From: Paracoccaceae bacterium
GTDB taxonomy: Bacteria > Pseudomonadota > Alphaproteobacteria > Rhodobacterales > Rhodobacteraceae
DNA length: 64,000 nt
NCBI GenBank assembly: GCA_002708925.1
Contig: PAPN01000014.1
Span: 279,637 to 343,636 of the forward strand
Direction: 5' to 3'
Shown here: in pieces, positions 54,932 through 64,000 of the stretch
Position numbering within the stretch: position 1 is the stretch's first letter
Layout: every line of letters starts with the position of its first letter
The notes under the pieces: generated by a model
The model's database searches: none
What the model saw: the letters and a program-made list of their open reading frames with translations, nothing else
Told to the model about the DNA's origin: nothing
Position numbers and translations under genes: made by a program

Positions 54932-57334
54932 TCATCCCAGATAGGTCGCGCTTAGGGTGTTCGAAACCCTGTTCAGCGCCGCAGCCAGATCCCGCAGCCG
55001 GTCGGGGGGGATCTCGGCAGGGGTGGCGATGGCCAGATCGGTGTGCAGGCGCAGCGTTTCCCTGCTGAGGTCAGGCATATGTCCGGGTGCATCCCGTTGC
55101 GGCAGATTGGTCAGCAGCTCGCGCATCGTGTCCAGCTGGAACCGGACCGAGCGGGGGTTACGTGGGTCCAGCGCCAGCAGATCCGTGACGCTCTGCGGGG
55201 TTGGATCGCCCATATAGTGACGCTGATGCGTCACCACGCTGTCCCCCAGTTCAACGGCAATATCCAGGCTGCCCTCGGGGGCGGCGGGGTCGGCAAAGGC
55301 GGCCAGCATCAAAGACATGCCTTGTGCGCGCTCCAGGGCGCGTCCGAATTCCAGGAACCGCCACCCGGTGGAACGGTACATGTTATCCTGCACCAGACCG
55401 GCAAAACCGGACAGCATTTGCAGCAGCACGCCCATCGCCTTGGCGCTGTCCTGTCCGGGCTGCGCCGAGCGTTCCAGAACAGACAGGGTGCGCCGCAGGT
55501 CACGCAGGGCAATCCAGCCATCGACGGAAAAACGGTCACGCACTTTCGAGGCACATCCGGCGGCGGCCTCGATCTGATCGCGCAGGCTGCGGGGCAGGGG
55601 CTCTGCCGGGTCGGTGCCGAACCCCGCCAGATAGGTGGCAATCTGTCGGACGCGGGCGTCCTCGGTGCTGCCGGTTTCCTCGTACCGCAGATGATAGGCG
55701 CGCAGCAGGCGGATCGTGGCCTCGGCCCGTTCCACATAACGGCCCAGCCAATAGAGATTATCCGCCGCCCGGCTGGGCAGAGGCGTTTCCGGCAGGCGCT
55801 GACATGCGGTTTGGGGGACCAGGGTGGCCGTATCGACCGGCCCGTCCGCCATGACCCAGACATCCGACACACAGCCGCCGCCCTGCATCGTCAGGGCGGT
55901 GCTTTCGCCTGAAATTCCGACACGGGCATAGCCGCCGGGCATGATCGCCCAGCCCTGGGCCGTGCGGGCCAGGAATACACGGATTGTCATGGGCCGAGGC
56001 AGCAGTTTGCCTTCGGTATAGACGGGGGTGGTGGACAGGGTGACGGCCTCTTGGCCGACCAGATCGCCGCCCTTGCGCGCCAGCCAATCGGCCAGGGGGC
56101 CGGCATCCGGCGTGCGCATCTGACCGGCAATCGCATGGACCCAGCGCGTATCGAACGGCAGGCCGGTGGTTAATGCGGGCCAGATCGTCATCTGATCGGC
56201 GTGGCGGATGACATGATCGCGCTCGGCCTGGGTGCCGCACCACCAGGTTGCGATATTGGGCATCTGCAAGGGCGTGCCAAAGGCGGCCTCGGCAATGCGC
56301 GGAATAAAGGCCATTAGCGCGCGTGTCTCCAGCACGCCCGAGCCAAGGGCGTTGACCATCTGCAAGTGTCCCTCGCGCACCGTGTTGGCCAGGCCGGGCG
56401 TACCGATCTGGCTGGTCTCGTCCAGCTCCAGCGGGTCGGCAAAACGCGCGTCCAGCCGCCGCCAGAGCAGGCTGATCGGTTGCAGCCCATCCACCGTGCG
56501 CACCATCGCGCGGCCATCGCGTACGGTCAGGTCTTCGCCTTCCAGCAGCAAAAGCCCCAGATAACGCGCGATATAGACATGTTCGAAATAGGTGTCCGTG
56601 CCCGGCCCCGGCGTCAGGATCGCGGCCCTGTCCGCCCCTCCGGCCGTATTCCCTGCACCCAAGGCCGCCTGAAAGGCGCGGAAAAACCCGGCCAGGCGAT
56701 GCACATTGGCATGGGCGAACAGGCCGGGAAACACGCGCGAGGTGGCCCGGCGGTTTTCCAGCGCAAACCCCGCCCCCGAGGGCGCCTGCGTACGATCCCC
56801 CAGAACGAACCAGCTGCCATCGGGATTGCGGCCGATTTCAAAGGCAATGTGGTGCAGGAAATGCCCTGACACAGGGCGCACGCCCACCATCGGGCGCAGC
56901 CATTCGGGATTCTGAGCCAGCAACGAGGCGGGCAGATACCCGTTCCGTACCAGGATCTGATCGCCGTAGATGTCGGCCAGGATACGTTCTAATATCTCGG
57001 CGCGCTGGGTCAGGCCGGCGGCGATCTGGTCCCATTCGGATTGCGGCAACAGCACCGGAATATGGCTGAGCGGCCAGTCGCGTTCATCCAGTGTCTTGTC
57101 AGAGTACCGGCGAAAGAAAACACCCGCATCGCGCAGATATTGATCGCCGCGCGCGATGCGTTCCTCGATCTGGTCGGGCGAGAGCTCTTGCAATCGCGCG
57201 ATCAGCGGTGCCCACACATCCCGCATCTGGCCGTTGGGGGCGAACAGCTCGTCTGCGGTTCCGGACGGAACCGTATAGTCGCTCAGGATATGCGCGTGCG
57301 GCGGCGGAACCGAGGCAGAGAACGCGTCAGACAT
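54932..57334 (-). CDS. Circularly permuted ATP-grasp type 2 ligase fused to an Alpha-E domain
   Basis: An 800-residue two-domain protein. The first part (about 1-490) is a circularly permuted ATP-grasp enzyme (CP_ATPgrasp type 2), a predicted carboxylate-amine ligase: LAQNPEWLRPMVGVRPVSG, AILTPGPGTDTYFEHVYIARYLGL and ALGSGVLETRALMAFIPRI are family motifs. The second part (about 510-795) is the all-helical Alpha-E domain, with its defining ER pair in YVERAEATIRLLRAY. The two are separate proteins in some relatives. No product has been assigned. It lies between the two transglutaminase genes and probably forms new peptide bonds with the neighbouring amidoligase. Confidence 0.9.
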   Translation of the reverse strand: MSDAFSASVPPPHAHILSDYTVPSGTADELFAPNGQMRDVWAPLIARLQELSPDQIEERIARGDQYLRDAGVFFRRYSDKTLDERDWPLSHIPVLLPQSEWDQIAAGLTQRAEILERILADIYGDQILVRNGYLPASLLAQNPEWLRPMVGVRPVSGHFLHHIAFEIGRNPDGSWFVLGDRTQAPSGAGFALENRRATSRVFPGLFAHANVHRLAGFFRAFQAALGAGNTAGGADRAAILTPGPGTDTYFEHVYIARYLGLLLLEGEDLTVRDGRAMVRTVDGLQPISLLWRRLDARFADPLELDETSQIGTPGLANTVREGHLQMVNALGSGVLETRALMAFIPRIAEAAFGTPLQMPNIATWWCGTQAERDHVIRHADQMTIWPALTTGLPFDTRWVHAIAGQMRTPDAGPLADWLARKGGDLVGQEAVTLSTTPVYTEGKLLPRPMTIRVFLARTAQGWAIMPGGYARVGISGESTALTMQGGGCVSDVWVMADGPVDTATLVPQTACQRLPETPLPSRAADNLYWLGRYVERAEATIRLLRAYHLRYEETGSTEDARVRQIATYLAGFGTDPAEPLPRSLRDQIEAAAGCASKVRDRFSVDGWIALRDLRRTLSVLERSAQPGQDSAKAMGVLLQMLSGFAGLVQDNMYRSTGWRFLEFGRALERAQGMSLMLAAFADPAAPEGSLDIAVELGDSVVTHQRHYMGDPTPQSVTDLLALDPRNPRSVRFQLDTMRELLTNLPQRDAPGHMPDLSRETLRLHTDLAIATPAEIPPDRLRDLAAALNRVSNTLSATYLG

Positions 57335-57337
57335 GGA

Positions 57338-60300
57338 TCAGACCCCTGTGGGCCGCCGCAAATCCAGTGTCATGGGGAACTCGGGGTGCGGCGTTTCGAT
57401 GGGCGGGATATAGGAACCAGATGTATGCCCGTTTGCCTGGAACCGCGCAAGCCTGCGGGCCTCGGCCTCGTTTCCATTGACCGGGAAGGTATCGTAGTTG
57501 CGCCCGCCCGGATGGGCCACATGATAGACGCACCCCCCGATCGAGCGGTTGGACCATGTGTCATAGATGTCGAACGTCAGAGGCGCATTGACCGGCAACA
57601 CCGGGTGCAGGGCCTCGGCCGGTTGCCAGGCCTTGAACCGCACGCCGCCTACGAACGTGCCCGATTCTTCGGTGGCGGTCAGCGGTACGCGGCGGCCATT
57701 ACAGGTGACGATATAGCGATCCGGATTGGGGGTTTGCAGTTTGATCTGCAACCGTTCAACCGAGCTGTCGGTATAGCGCACGGTACCGCCGATGGCGCCG
57801 GTTTCGCCCAGCACGTGCCAGGGCTCCAGCGCTTGTTTCAGCTCCAGCGTGTTGCCCTCATAGGTGACCGCGCCGCAGAAGGGAAAGCGGAACTCGGCCT
57901 GGGCCTTGAACCAGTCGGGGTTCATATCAAACCCGTGATCGCCCAGATCGCGCAGCACATCCAGCAAATCCTGCCACAGGAAATGCGGCAGCATATAGCG
58001 GTCATGCAGCACAGTGCCCCAGCGGACGGGTTTGCCCTTGATCGGGGATTTCCACATGCGGGCGATGATGGCGCGGATCAGCAGTTGCTGCGCCAGGGAC
58101 ATTTTGGCATCGGGCGGCATTTCAAACCCGCGGAATTCCACCAGCCCCAGACGCCCGGTGGGCCCGTCGGGGGAATAGAGCTTATCAATGCAGATTTCCG
58201 CGCGGTGCGTGTTGCCCGTCACGTCGATCAGCATGTTGCGCAGCAGCCGGTCCACCAGCCACGGCGGAGGCGTTGTGCCCTCGTCTGGGTTGGGAATCTG
58301 GCTCAGCGCGATTTCCAGCTCATAGAGCGTATCGTGACGCGCCTCATCTATGCGCGGTGCCTGGCTGGTTGGCCCGATGAACAGCCCCGAGAACAGGTAA
58401 GACAGGCACGGGTGTCGCTGCCAATACAAGATGAGCGAGCGCAGCAGGTCGGGCCGCCGCAAGAACGGGCTGTCGGCGGGCGTTTCGCCGCCCACGACAA
58501 CGTGATTGCCGCCGCCAGTGCCGGTGTGGCGGCCATCAATCATGAATTTGTCGGCACCCAGACGCGATTGACGGGCTTCCTCATAGATGGCCTGCGTGGT
58601 GGCGACGCATTCGTCCCAATTGGCGGCGGGATGGATGTTTACCTCGATCACGCCGGGGTCGGGGGCGACGCGGATTACGTTCAGGCGGCTGTCATGCGGG
58701 GGGGCGTAGCCCTCGATATGGACGGGCAGGTTCAGCTCGGCGGCGGTGTCCTCGGCGGTGGCCAGAAGGTCCAGGTAATCCTCAAGCGATTCCGTGGGTG
58801 GCATGAATACGCACAGCCGCCCGTCGCGCGGTTCCACGGCGATGGCGGTACGCACGGCGCCGCTGGCAGGGTCCACACCCTGCGCGTTGATCTGCTGGTG
58901 GGCGTCGTCCTGCGCGGATGTCTCAGCGTGCTGCGTATGTCCGGGCGAGACCTGGGGGATCAGGCGCGCGCGTTCGGCATCTTCGGTGGCGATCCGGTCG
59001 ATTTCCGCCTGAATTTCTGCCTGAATAGCGCGTTTGCGCGCTGCGCCCTGCGCGTGGAAATCGGGCAGATCGGACACCGGGATCGTGGGATCCGGCGGAT
59101 AGGTATAAGGGTATTGCGAGGCCGGGATGAACGGCAACGTCCCCAACGGCAGGCGGAACCCCACCGGGCTGTCGCCGGGGATCAGGAACAGGTGGCCGCG
59201 CCGGGCCTTCCAGACCTCAGACATCCAGCGGCCGGGGGCGCTGGCGCTTTGCCAGCGTTGCACGGGCAGCACATATCCGGCCGGTTCATCCAGTCCGCGG
59301 CTGAACACGCGCGCGAAACGGGCGCGTTCCTCGGGGTCTTTGAGTTTTGAATTTTCGGGCGAGACATTCGGCGGCAGCTGCGCCTCTTTCAGGATCCATT
59401 CGCCGGGGTCTTCATAGGCGGGCTGCGCGCAGGCGGGATCAATGCCCAGTTTGGCCGCGAAGGTCTGCATGAAATTGCCCGCGTCCTTGGCGGTGGGGGC
59501 CGTGTCAGCCGCTTCGCGGGCAATCAGATCGGGGTTTTTCCAGACGGGTTTGCCATCTTTGCGCCAATAGAGCGAGAAGGTCCAGCGCGGCAGGCTTTCG
59601 CCCGGATACCATTTGCCCTGCCCGTAATGCAGGAACCCACCGGGCGCGAAACGGTCGCGCAGGCGGCGTATCAGATCGTCCGCCAGTCCGCGTTTTTGCG
59701 GGCCCACGGCGGCGGTGTTCCATTCGTCGCTCTCGAAATCGTCGATGGACACGAACGTGGGCTCGCCGCCCATGGTCAGGCGTGCGTCGCCGCTTTCCAG
59801 GCTTTGATCCACCTTTTTCCCCAGTTTCAGCAGATCGTCCCAGGCGTCATCTGAAAACGGTTTGGTGATGCGCGGATGTTCGGCCACGCGCTTCACTGTC
59901 ATGTCGAAGTTGAAATCGACCTCGGCATAGCTGGCCATGCCCGAGATCGGCGCGGCGTTGCGATAATGCGGGGTGGCGGCCAGCGGGATGTGGCTTTCGC
60001 CCGCCAGCAAGCCGCTGGTCGGGTCCAGCCCGATCCAGCCGGCACCGGGGACATAAGCCTCGACCCAGGCGTGCAGATCGGTGAAATCGTGATCCGTTCC
60101 CGAGGGGCCGTCCAGCGCCTTCAGGTCCGGTTTCAGTTGGATCAGATAGCCGGAAACAAACCGCGCGGCGATCCCCATGTGACGCAGCACCTGCACCAAC
60201 AGCCAACTGGAATCGCGGCACGAACCCGAGCCGATTTCCAGCGTCTCGTCCGGGGTTTGCACGCCTGGCTCCATCCGGATCGTGTAATCCACCTGGTTTG

Positions 60301-60757
60301 AAACCATCTGGTTCAGCATCACCAGCTTATCCACGATCTGAGCCTTATCGCGCGGGATCGCGTCCATGAACGCGTCGAAATGCTGGCCGGTGGGGGCGGG
60401 CGCCAGATAGATCGACAGATCCTGCTGCACATCCAGCGGGTAGTCAAAGGGCCAGTGCTCGGCGCTTTCCTCGACGAAGAAATCGAAAGGGTTGTAGACG
60501 GACATATCGGCGGTCAGATCGACCTCGATCCTGAATTCGGTGACGGGCTCGGGGAACACGAACCGCGCCAGCCAGTTACCGTAAGGATCCTGCTGGTGGT
60601 TCACGAAATGCGGCTGCGGGCCGACCTTGAGCGAATGCGAGATCACCCGTGTGCGCCCATGCGGGGCCGGGCGCAGGCGGATGATCTGCGGGGCCAGGGT
60701 GACGGGCCGGTCGTATTTGTAATGGGTCAGGTGATGGATGCTTGCGATAATGGCCAT
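57338..60757 (-). CDS. Transglutaminase plus DUF2126 putative amidoligase
   Basis: A 1139-residue protein, the first gene of the three-gene unit. Residues 1-250 are a transglutaminase domain with C180 ([10 protein letters not shown]), H229 (LHAWVEAY) and D245 (GLDPTSGL). The rest carries the long DUF2126 domain, classed as a putative amidoligase of the glutamine-synthetase-like fold, with motifs such as [41 protein letters not shown] and [13 protein letters not shown], whose Glu residues would hold metal and ATP. It has no signal peptide, so it works in the cytosol. Function beyond amide-bond chemistry is not known. It starts 114 bp after the ureG stop. Confidence 0.92.
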   Translation of the reverse strand: MAIIASIHHLTHYKYDRPVTLAPQIIRLRPAPHGRTRVISHSLKVGPQPHFVNHQQDPYGNWLARFVFPEPVTEFRIEVDLTADMSVYNPFDFFVEESAEHWPFDYPLDVQQDLSIYLAPAPTGQHFDAFMDAIPRDKAQIVDKLVMLNQMVSNQVDYTIRMEPGVQTPDETLEIGSGSCRDSSWLLVQVLRHMGIAARFVSGYLIQLKPDLKALDGPSGTDHDFTDLHAWVEAYVPGAGWIGLDPTSGLLAGESHIPLAATPHYRNAAPISGMASYAEVDFNFDMTVKRVAEHPRITKPFSDDAWDDLLKLGKKVDQSLESGDARLTMGGEPTFVSIDDFESDEWNTAAVGPQKRGLADDLIRRLRDRFAPGGFLHYGQGKWYPGESLPRWTFSLYWRKDGKPVWKNPDLIAREAADTAPTAKDAGNFMQTFAAKLGIDPACAQPAYEDPGEWILKEAQLPPNVSPENSKLKDPEERARFARVFSRGLDEPAGYVLPVQRWQSASAPGRWMSEVWKARRGHLFLIPGDSPVGFRLPLGTLPFIPASQYPYTYPPDPTIPVSDLPDFHAQGAARKRAIQAEIQAEIDRIATEDAERARLIPQVSPGHTQHAETSAQDDAHQQINAQGVDPASGAVRTAIAVEPRDGRLCVFMPPTESLEDYLDLLATAEDTAAELNLPVHIEGYAPPHDSRLNVIRVAPDPGVIEVNIHPAANWDECVATTQAIYEEARQSRLGADKFMIDGRHTGTGGGNHVVVGGETPADSPFLRRPDLLRSLILYWQRHPCLSYLFSGLFIGPTSQAPRIDEARHDTLYELEIALSQIPNPDEGTTPPPWLVDRLLRNMLIDVTGNTHRAEICIDKLYSPDGPTGRLGLVEFRGFEMPPDAKMSLAQQLLIRAIIARMWKSPIKGKPVRWGTVLHDRYMLPHFLWQDLLDVLRDLGDHGFDMNPDWFKAQAEFRFPFCGAVTYEGNTLELKQALEPWHVLGETGAIGGTVRYTDSSVERLQIKLQTPNPDRYIVTCNGRRVPLTATEESGTFVGGVRFKAWQPAEALHPVLPVNAPLTFDIYDTWSNRSIGGCVYHVAHPGGRNYDTFPVNGNEAEARRLARFQANGHTSGSYIPPIETPHPEFPMTLDLRRPTGV

Positions 60758-60871
60758 TGCGTGCCTGTCAGTAAGTGCTGCCCTCAGTATGAAACAGCCG
60801 GTCGGCCGGGTCCGGAGGAAACGCCCATCGCCGCGTTGGGGATGGGCCCCCCTGTGGTGGGTGCTGAAAAA

Positions 60872-61495
60872 TCAGGCGGTTTCGACCAGCCCGCCGATCT
60901 CTTCGATCAGGGCGACGATTTCGTCCACGCCCTTGCCATGACGCAGTGACGCGAAAACAAAGGGCTTGCCCGCGCGCATCCGGGTTGCGTCGCGCTCCAT
61001 CACGTCCAGCGAGGCACCCACATGGGGGGCCAGATCGGTTTTGTTGATGATCAGAACGTCGGATTTGGTGATGGCGGGGCCGCCCTTGCGGGGGATTTCC
61101 TCGCCTGCGGCCACGTCGATCACGTAAAGCGTCAGGTCCGCCAGTTCGGGGCTGAAGGTGGCCGACAGGTTGTCGCCGCCCGATTCAATCAGCACGATTT
61201 CCAGATCGGGGTGGCGCTGGCGCATCTCGTCCACGGCCGCCAGATTGATCGAGGCATCCTCGCGGATGGCCGTATGCGGGCAGCCCCCGGTTTCCACGCC
61301 GATGATCCGGTCTTGCGGCAGGATTTGCAGGCGCATCAGGGCCTCGGCGTCCTCTTGGGTGTAGATGTCATTGGTGATCGCGCCGATGGAATATTTGCCG
61401 GACAGCGCCTTGCACAGATTGGCGGTCAGCGTGGTTTTCCCCGCGCCAACGGGGCCACCGATACCGATACGTAAAGGACCGTGAGGAGAGCTCAT
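60872..61495 (-). CDS. ureG: Urease accessory GTPase UreG
   Basis: Uses GTP to load nickel into the urease active site. The 207-residue product has the P-loop [13 protein letters not shown] (10-22), the metal-binding [13 protein letters not shown] with its Cys-Pro-His, [18 protein letters not shown] and the guanine-specifying INKTD. The start at 61495 follows the family (the frame is open to 61615). It overlaps ureF by 4 bp. It is the last urease gene in the order ureC-E-F-G on the minus strand. Confidence 0.97.
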   Translation of the reverse strand: MSSPHGPLRIGIGGPVGAGKTTLTANLCKALSGKYSIGAITNDIYTQEDAEALMRLQILPQDRIIGVETGGCPHTAIREDASINLAAVDEMRQRHPDLEIVLIESGGDNLSATFSPELADLTLYVIDVAAGEEIPRKGGPAITKSDVLIINKTDLAPHVGASLDVMERDATRMRAGKPFVFASLRHGKGVDEIVALIEEIGGLVETA

Positions 61496-62130
61496 GAGCG
61501 GAAAAGCCTTGTGTATTGTGTTTCGTGTTTCATCGAGCCGATGTCGGCCAGAATGGTGGTGCCGCCCAGATCGTCCAGCGTCTGGCTGGCGGCTGCGCGG
61601 GTGATGTCCTCGCACAGGGGCGACAGGGCGGTGATGATCGCCTGGCCTTCGGTCTGGCCCAGTGGCACCAGCCGGATCGCGGCCGAGGTCAGGTTGGACG
61701 CAAAGGCGTGCAGGTACAGCGCGCAGGTTTGCGACAGAGGAATGCCCTGACGGGCGGCGGCGTGGCCCAGGGCAACCGGATAGGTCAGCGCGGGCATATC
61801 CGCGCCCCAGATCGCGGCGGTGGTTCGGCAGAAGGCGGCGCCCTGTTGCTGGGTTTCCAGCAGGCGTTCGGCCGAGGGCGCAAAGGCGCGGGCCAGCGCG
61901 TCCACCTCATCCAGATCGTCCCCGCGATAGGCGGCGTGCAGCAAGATCGCGTCGTTGCGCCCCGTCCCGTGCCGCAGGATGTCTGTTAACCAAGCCTGAA
62001 AACTGGCCGCATCGGTGACATGCCCCGCCTGAATCGCATATTCCAACCCGTGGCTATAGCTGAACGCGCCCACCGGATAGGCCGGCGACAGCCATTGCAT
62101 GAGGGTCAGGATATGCGTGTCAGTGATCAT
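61492..62130 (-). CDS. ureF: Urease accessory protein UreF
   Basis: Partner of UreG in nickel insertion, acting as a gate that controls GTP hydrolysis. The 212-residue all-helical protein has the UreF start [21 protein letters not shown], then [14 protein letters not shown] and [20 protein letters not shown], all family landmarks. The ATG at 62130 gives the normal length. The open frame to 62217 lies within ureE. It overlaps ureE by 11 bp and ureG by 4 bp. Confidence 0.95.
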   Translation of the reverse strand: MITDTHILTLMQWLSPAYPVGAFSYSHGLEYAIQAGHVTDAASFQAWLTDILRHGTGRNDAILLHAAYRGDDLDEVDALARAFAPSAERLLETQQQGAAFCRTTAAIWGADMPALTYPVALGHAAARQGIPLSQTCALYLHAFASNLTSAAIRLVPLGQTEGQAIITALSPLCEDITRAAASQTLDDLGGTTILADIGSMKHETQYTRLFRS

Positions 62131-62626
62131 GGCTGTAGCTGTGCGAATGATCGTGCTCATGCGTGTGCAGGGTCTTGCCGTGCTCGTGCGAATGGGTGCG
62201 GCCATGACCATAGGCACCGCCTTCGGGCAGGAAGGGTTCCTGAACTTCCGTCACCGTCGCCCCCAGATGAGACAGCATCGCCATAATCACATGGTCGCGC
62301 TGGATCAGCAGGCGCGTGGCCTCGATCTGGCAGGGGGTGTGGCGATTGCCGATATGCCAGGCCAGACGCGGCAGCTGCTGTCCGGTGACTTGCAGCAGCT
62401 GTTCCGGCGCGGCCAGCACGCGGATATGGGTGCCATCGGTCAGGGTGAACGCATCGCCCTGGTTCAGGTTCTCGGTGTGCTCCAGATCCACCAGAAAGGC
62501 GGTGCCGTCATCTGCCTGCAACCGCTTGCGGCGCAAAAAACGGTCGTCATAGGACAGGGTGACGGTTTTTGCGGCATCGCTGGCGTCCAGATCGCGGGTG
62601 AATGTATGAGCAGTGGGCAGGGGCAT
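62120..62626 (-). CDS. ureE: Urease nickel metallochaperone UreE
   Basis: Carries nickel to the urease maturation complex. The 168-residue product has the N-terminal peptide-binding-like domain (TVTLSYDDRFLRRKRLQADDG) and the metal-binding C-terminal domain (LAWHIGNRHTPCQIE, LIQRDHVIMAMLSHLGA), then a His-rich tail with about ten His (HSHEHGK to the end). The tail makes it a nickel-storage type. An ATG at 62626 with GGGAAA upstream is preferred to a TTG at 62647. It is separated from ureC by 249 bp. Confidence 0.93.
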   Translation of the reverse strand: MPLPTAHTFTRDLDASDAAKTVTLSYDDRFLRRKRLQADDGTAFLVDLEHTENLNQGDAFTLTDGTHIRVLAAPEQLLQVTGQQLPRLAWHIGNRHTPCQIEATRLLIQRDHVIMAMLSHLGATVTEVQEPFLPEGGAYGHGRTHSHEHGKTLHTHEHDHSHSYSHDH

Positions 62627-62703
62627 GGTTTTTCCCAGGTGATTCAAGGTTTGTTAAGCAGATTGCCGGAGGGTGTGAGCACCGCACAAGACCAGAGGCC
62701 CAG

Positions 62704-62886
62704 ATGCACGCTTTGACCCTGACCAATGAACTGACGGAAATTCGCGCCCAGATCGCGCGATTGCAGAAACGCGAGGCCGCACTGCAAGCGAATCTGCGTG
62801 AAAACAGCGCGCAAAGCGGCATTCGGCCCGGCTGGCCCATTCAGAGGATGGCACATACGAAGGCTCATGCCGGGCTCAGAACATGA
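62704..62886 (+). CDS. Small coiled-coil protein between ureC and ureE (opposite strand)
   Basis: A 60-residue plus-strand frame that starts with AGAGG and an ATG. Its sequence is a continuous heptad pattern, [22 protein letters not shown] (in two halves near residues 4-26), then a tail with [10 protein letters not shown]. It lies in the 249-bp gap between ureC and ureE and overlaps the ureC 3' end by 11 bp. The clean helix with alternating charges suggests a real product, but no family or function is known to me, and a chance open frame is possible. Confidence 0.5.
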   Translation: MHALTLTNELTEIRAQIARLQKREAALQANLRENSAQSGIRPGWPIQRMAHTKAHAGLRT

Positions 62887-64000
62887 AGTAGCGCTGCGCC
62901 ATCGGCAGTACCTCGGCGGGCTGACAGGTCAGCAATTCGCCATCCGCGCGGACTTCGTAAGTTTCGGGGTGCACCTCGATCTGCGGGGTGGCGGCGTTTA
63001 GTTTCAGATCGGATTTGCCGATGTTGCGGGTGTTCTGGACGGCGACGGTCTGCTTGGCCAGGCCCAGCTTATCCCCGATACTGTCGGCCTGCGCGGCCTC
63101 GGATACGAAGACAACGGCCGAATGTTCGACCGACCGGCCATAGGCCCCAAACATGGGCCGCGAATAGACCGGCTGCGGCGTCGGAATCGAGGCATTGGGA
63201 TCGCCCATCTGCGCACAGACAATCGTGCCGGCCATCAGTACCATTTCCGGCTTTACGCCAAAAAACGCCGGGTTCCACAGCACCAGATCGGCGCGTTTGC
63301 CCTCTTCGATCGAGCCGATTTCATGCGCGATGCCATGCGCGATGGCCGGGTTGATGGTGTATTTCGCAATATAGCGGCGGACGCGGAAGTTATCGTTCTC
63401 GCCGGTTTCCTCGGGCAGACGTCCGCGCTGTTTCTTCATCTTGTCGGCGGTTTGCCAGGTGCGGATCAGAACCTCGCCGACGCGGCCCATGGCCTGACTG
63501 TCGGACGCGATGATCGAGAACGCGCCCATATCGTGCAGGATGTCCTCGGCGGCGATGGTTTCGCGGCGGATACGCGATTCGGCAAAGGCCACGTCCTCGG
63601 GGATGGATTTGTCCAGATGGTGACAGACCATCAACATGTCCAGGTGTTCATCCACGGTATTCACGGTGAAGGGGCGCGTGGGATTGGTGGACGAGGGCAG
63701 AACGTGTTCCTCGCCGCAGATCTTGATGATGTCGGGGGCATGGCCGCCGCCGGCGCCTTCGGTGTGGAAGGCATGGATCGTCCGGCCTTTCATCGCGGCC
63801 ACGGTGTTTTCGACGAACCCCGATTCGTTGAGCGTGTCGGTATGGATCATGACCTGCACATCCATGTCGTCGGCGACCGACAGACAGCAGTCGATCGCCC
63901 CGGGCGTGGTGCCCCAGTCTTCGTGCAGCTTCAGCGAACAGGCCCCGGCGTTGATCATTTCGACCAGCGCGGCCGGTTGGCTGGCATTGCCCTTGCCCGC
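62876..64000 (-). CDS. ureC: Urease alpha subunit, 3' part (cut by window end)
   Basis: Catalytic subunit that hydrolyses urea to ammonia and carbamate. The visible C-terminal 374 residues of about 570 include the carbamylated-lysine loop [12 protein letters not shown], nickel and substrate residues in [13 protein letters not shown] and [16 protein letters not shown], and the flap with catalytic His in [14 protein letters not shown]. The end is AQRYFMF. All catalytic residues expected in this part are present. The frame remains open to base 64000, so the start lies outside. The genes ureD, ureA and ureB are presumably further along. Confidence 0.97.
   Translation of the reverse strand, partial: AGKGNASQPAALVEMINAGACSLKLHEDWGTTPGAIDCCLSVADDMDVQVMIHTDTLNESGFVENTVAAMKGRTIHAFHTEGAGGGHAPDIIKICGEEHVLPSSTNPTRPFTVNTVDEHLDMLMVCHHLDKSIPEDVAFAESRIRRETIAAEDILHDMGAFSIIASDSQAMGRVGEVLIRTWQTADKMKKQRGRLPEETGENDNFRVRRYIAKYTINPAIAHGIAHEIGSIEEGKRADLVLWNPAFFGVKPEMVLMAGTIVCAQMGDPNASIPTPQPVYSRPMFGAYGRSVEHSAVVFVSEAAQADSIGDKLGLAKQTVAVQNTRNIGKSDLKLNAATPQIEVHPETYEVRADGELLTCQPAEVLPMAQRYFMF

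Noticed and set aside
57041..59350. Long plus-strand open frame (769 codons) opposite the DUF2126 gene
   Set aside because: Same GC effect. The translation is Gln/His/Arg-rich and has no domain. The minus strand carries the DUF2126 and ATP-grasp motifs.

Overview
The window looks like a 64 kb stretch of chromosome from a GC-rich, aerobic, heterotrophic alphaproteobacterium, most likely a Rhodobacterales (Roseobacter-group) member. The reasons are the very high GC at third codon positions, two small protein families that I associate with that order (DUF6478-like, DUF6525-like), an Irr-type iron control element in front of mbfA, and a GC-rich intergenic repeat within ABC operons. I see no rRNA, tRNA, transposase, integrase, phage or CRISPR sequence. 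It reads as a mosaic of catabolic operons, housekeeping genes and stress cassettes.

Layout. 0.3-4 kb: fbp-fba-rpe-gph, a set with Calvin-cycle-type members but no RuBisCO or phosphoribulokinase in view. 4-13.6 kb: a PAS-LuxR regulator divergent from an eight-gene operon (M20 deacylase, dipeptide-type ABC importer, aldehyde dehydrogenase, transglutaminase-like protein, SDR) that probably imports and oxidises an acylated amine or peptide-like substrate. 13.8-19 kb: a complete five-gene branched-chain-type (Liv) ABC importer ending in a strong terminator. 19-25.2 kb: MFS transporter, asd, beta-carbonic anhydrase, M17 aminopeptidase, NlpC/P60 hydrolase, DUF2794 protein. 25.2-31.8 kb: part of the phenylacetate pathway (paaX, paaZ, paaI, paaJ, paaK, tetR). 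The ring epoxidase paaABCDE and paaFGH are not here. 31.9-39.4 kb: glutathione-dependent formaldehyde oxidation (adhC, fghA) interspersed with a TetR gene, the iron exporter mbfA, a transporter and small enzymes. 39.4-48.2 kb: MFS, zapE, folC-accD, two tandem CPBP intramembrane proteases and three proteins of unknown function. 48.2-50.5 kb: an arsenic cassette (arsR, arsC, aquaglyceroporin, arsH). 50.5-54 kb: a small barrel protein, a FadH-type dienoyl-CoA reductase and a LysR regulator. 54-60.8 kb: three minus-strand genes (transglutaminase, circularly permuted ATP-grasp plus Alpha-E, transglutaminase plus DUF2126 putative amidoligase). 60.9-64 kb: urease genes ureG, ureF, ureE and the 3' two-thirds of ureC, which runs off the window end.

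The best candidate for an undescribed system is the amidoligase-like cluster at 54-60.8 kb, which carries the core parts of a predicted peptide-synthesis or peptide-modification pathway with no assigned product. The best regulatory observations are: a 24-nt perfect palindrome that spans the start codon of arsR, which looks leaderless; a perfect iron control element before mbfA; a 12-mer shared by the paaZ/paaI promoter and a distant TetR gene's own promoter; an 11-bp stem that buries the start codon at 50532; and a near-identical 33-nt repeat inside two different ABC operons.
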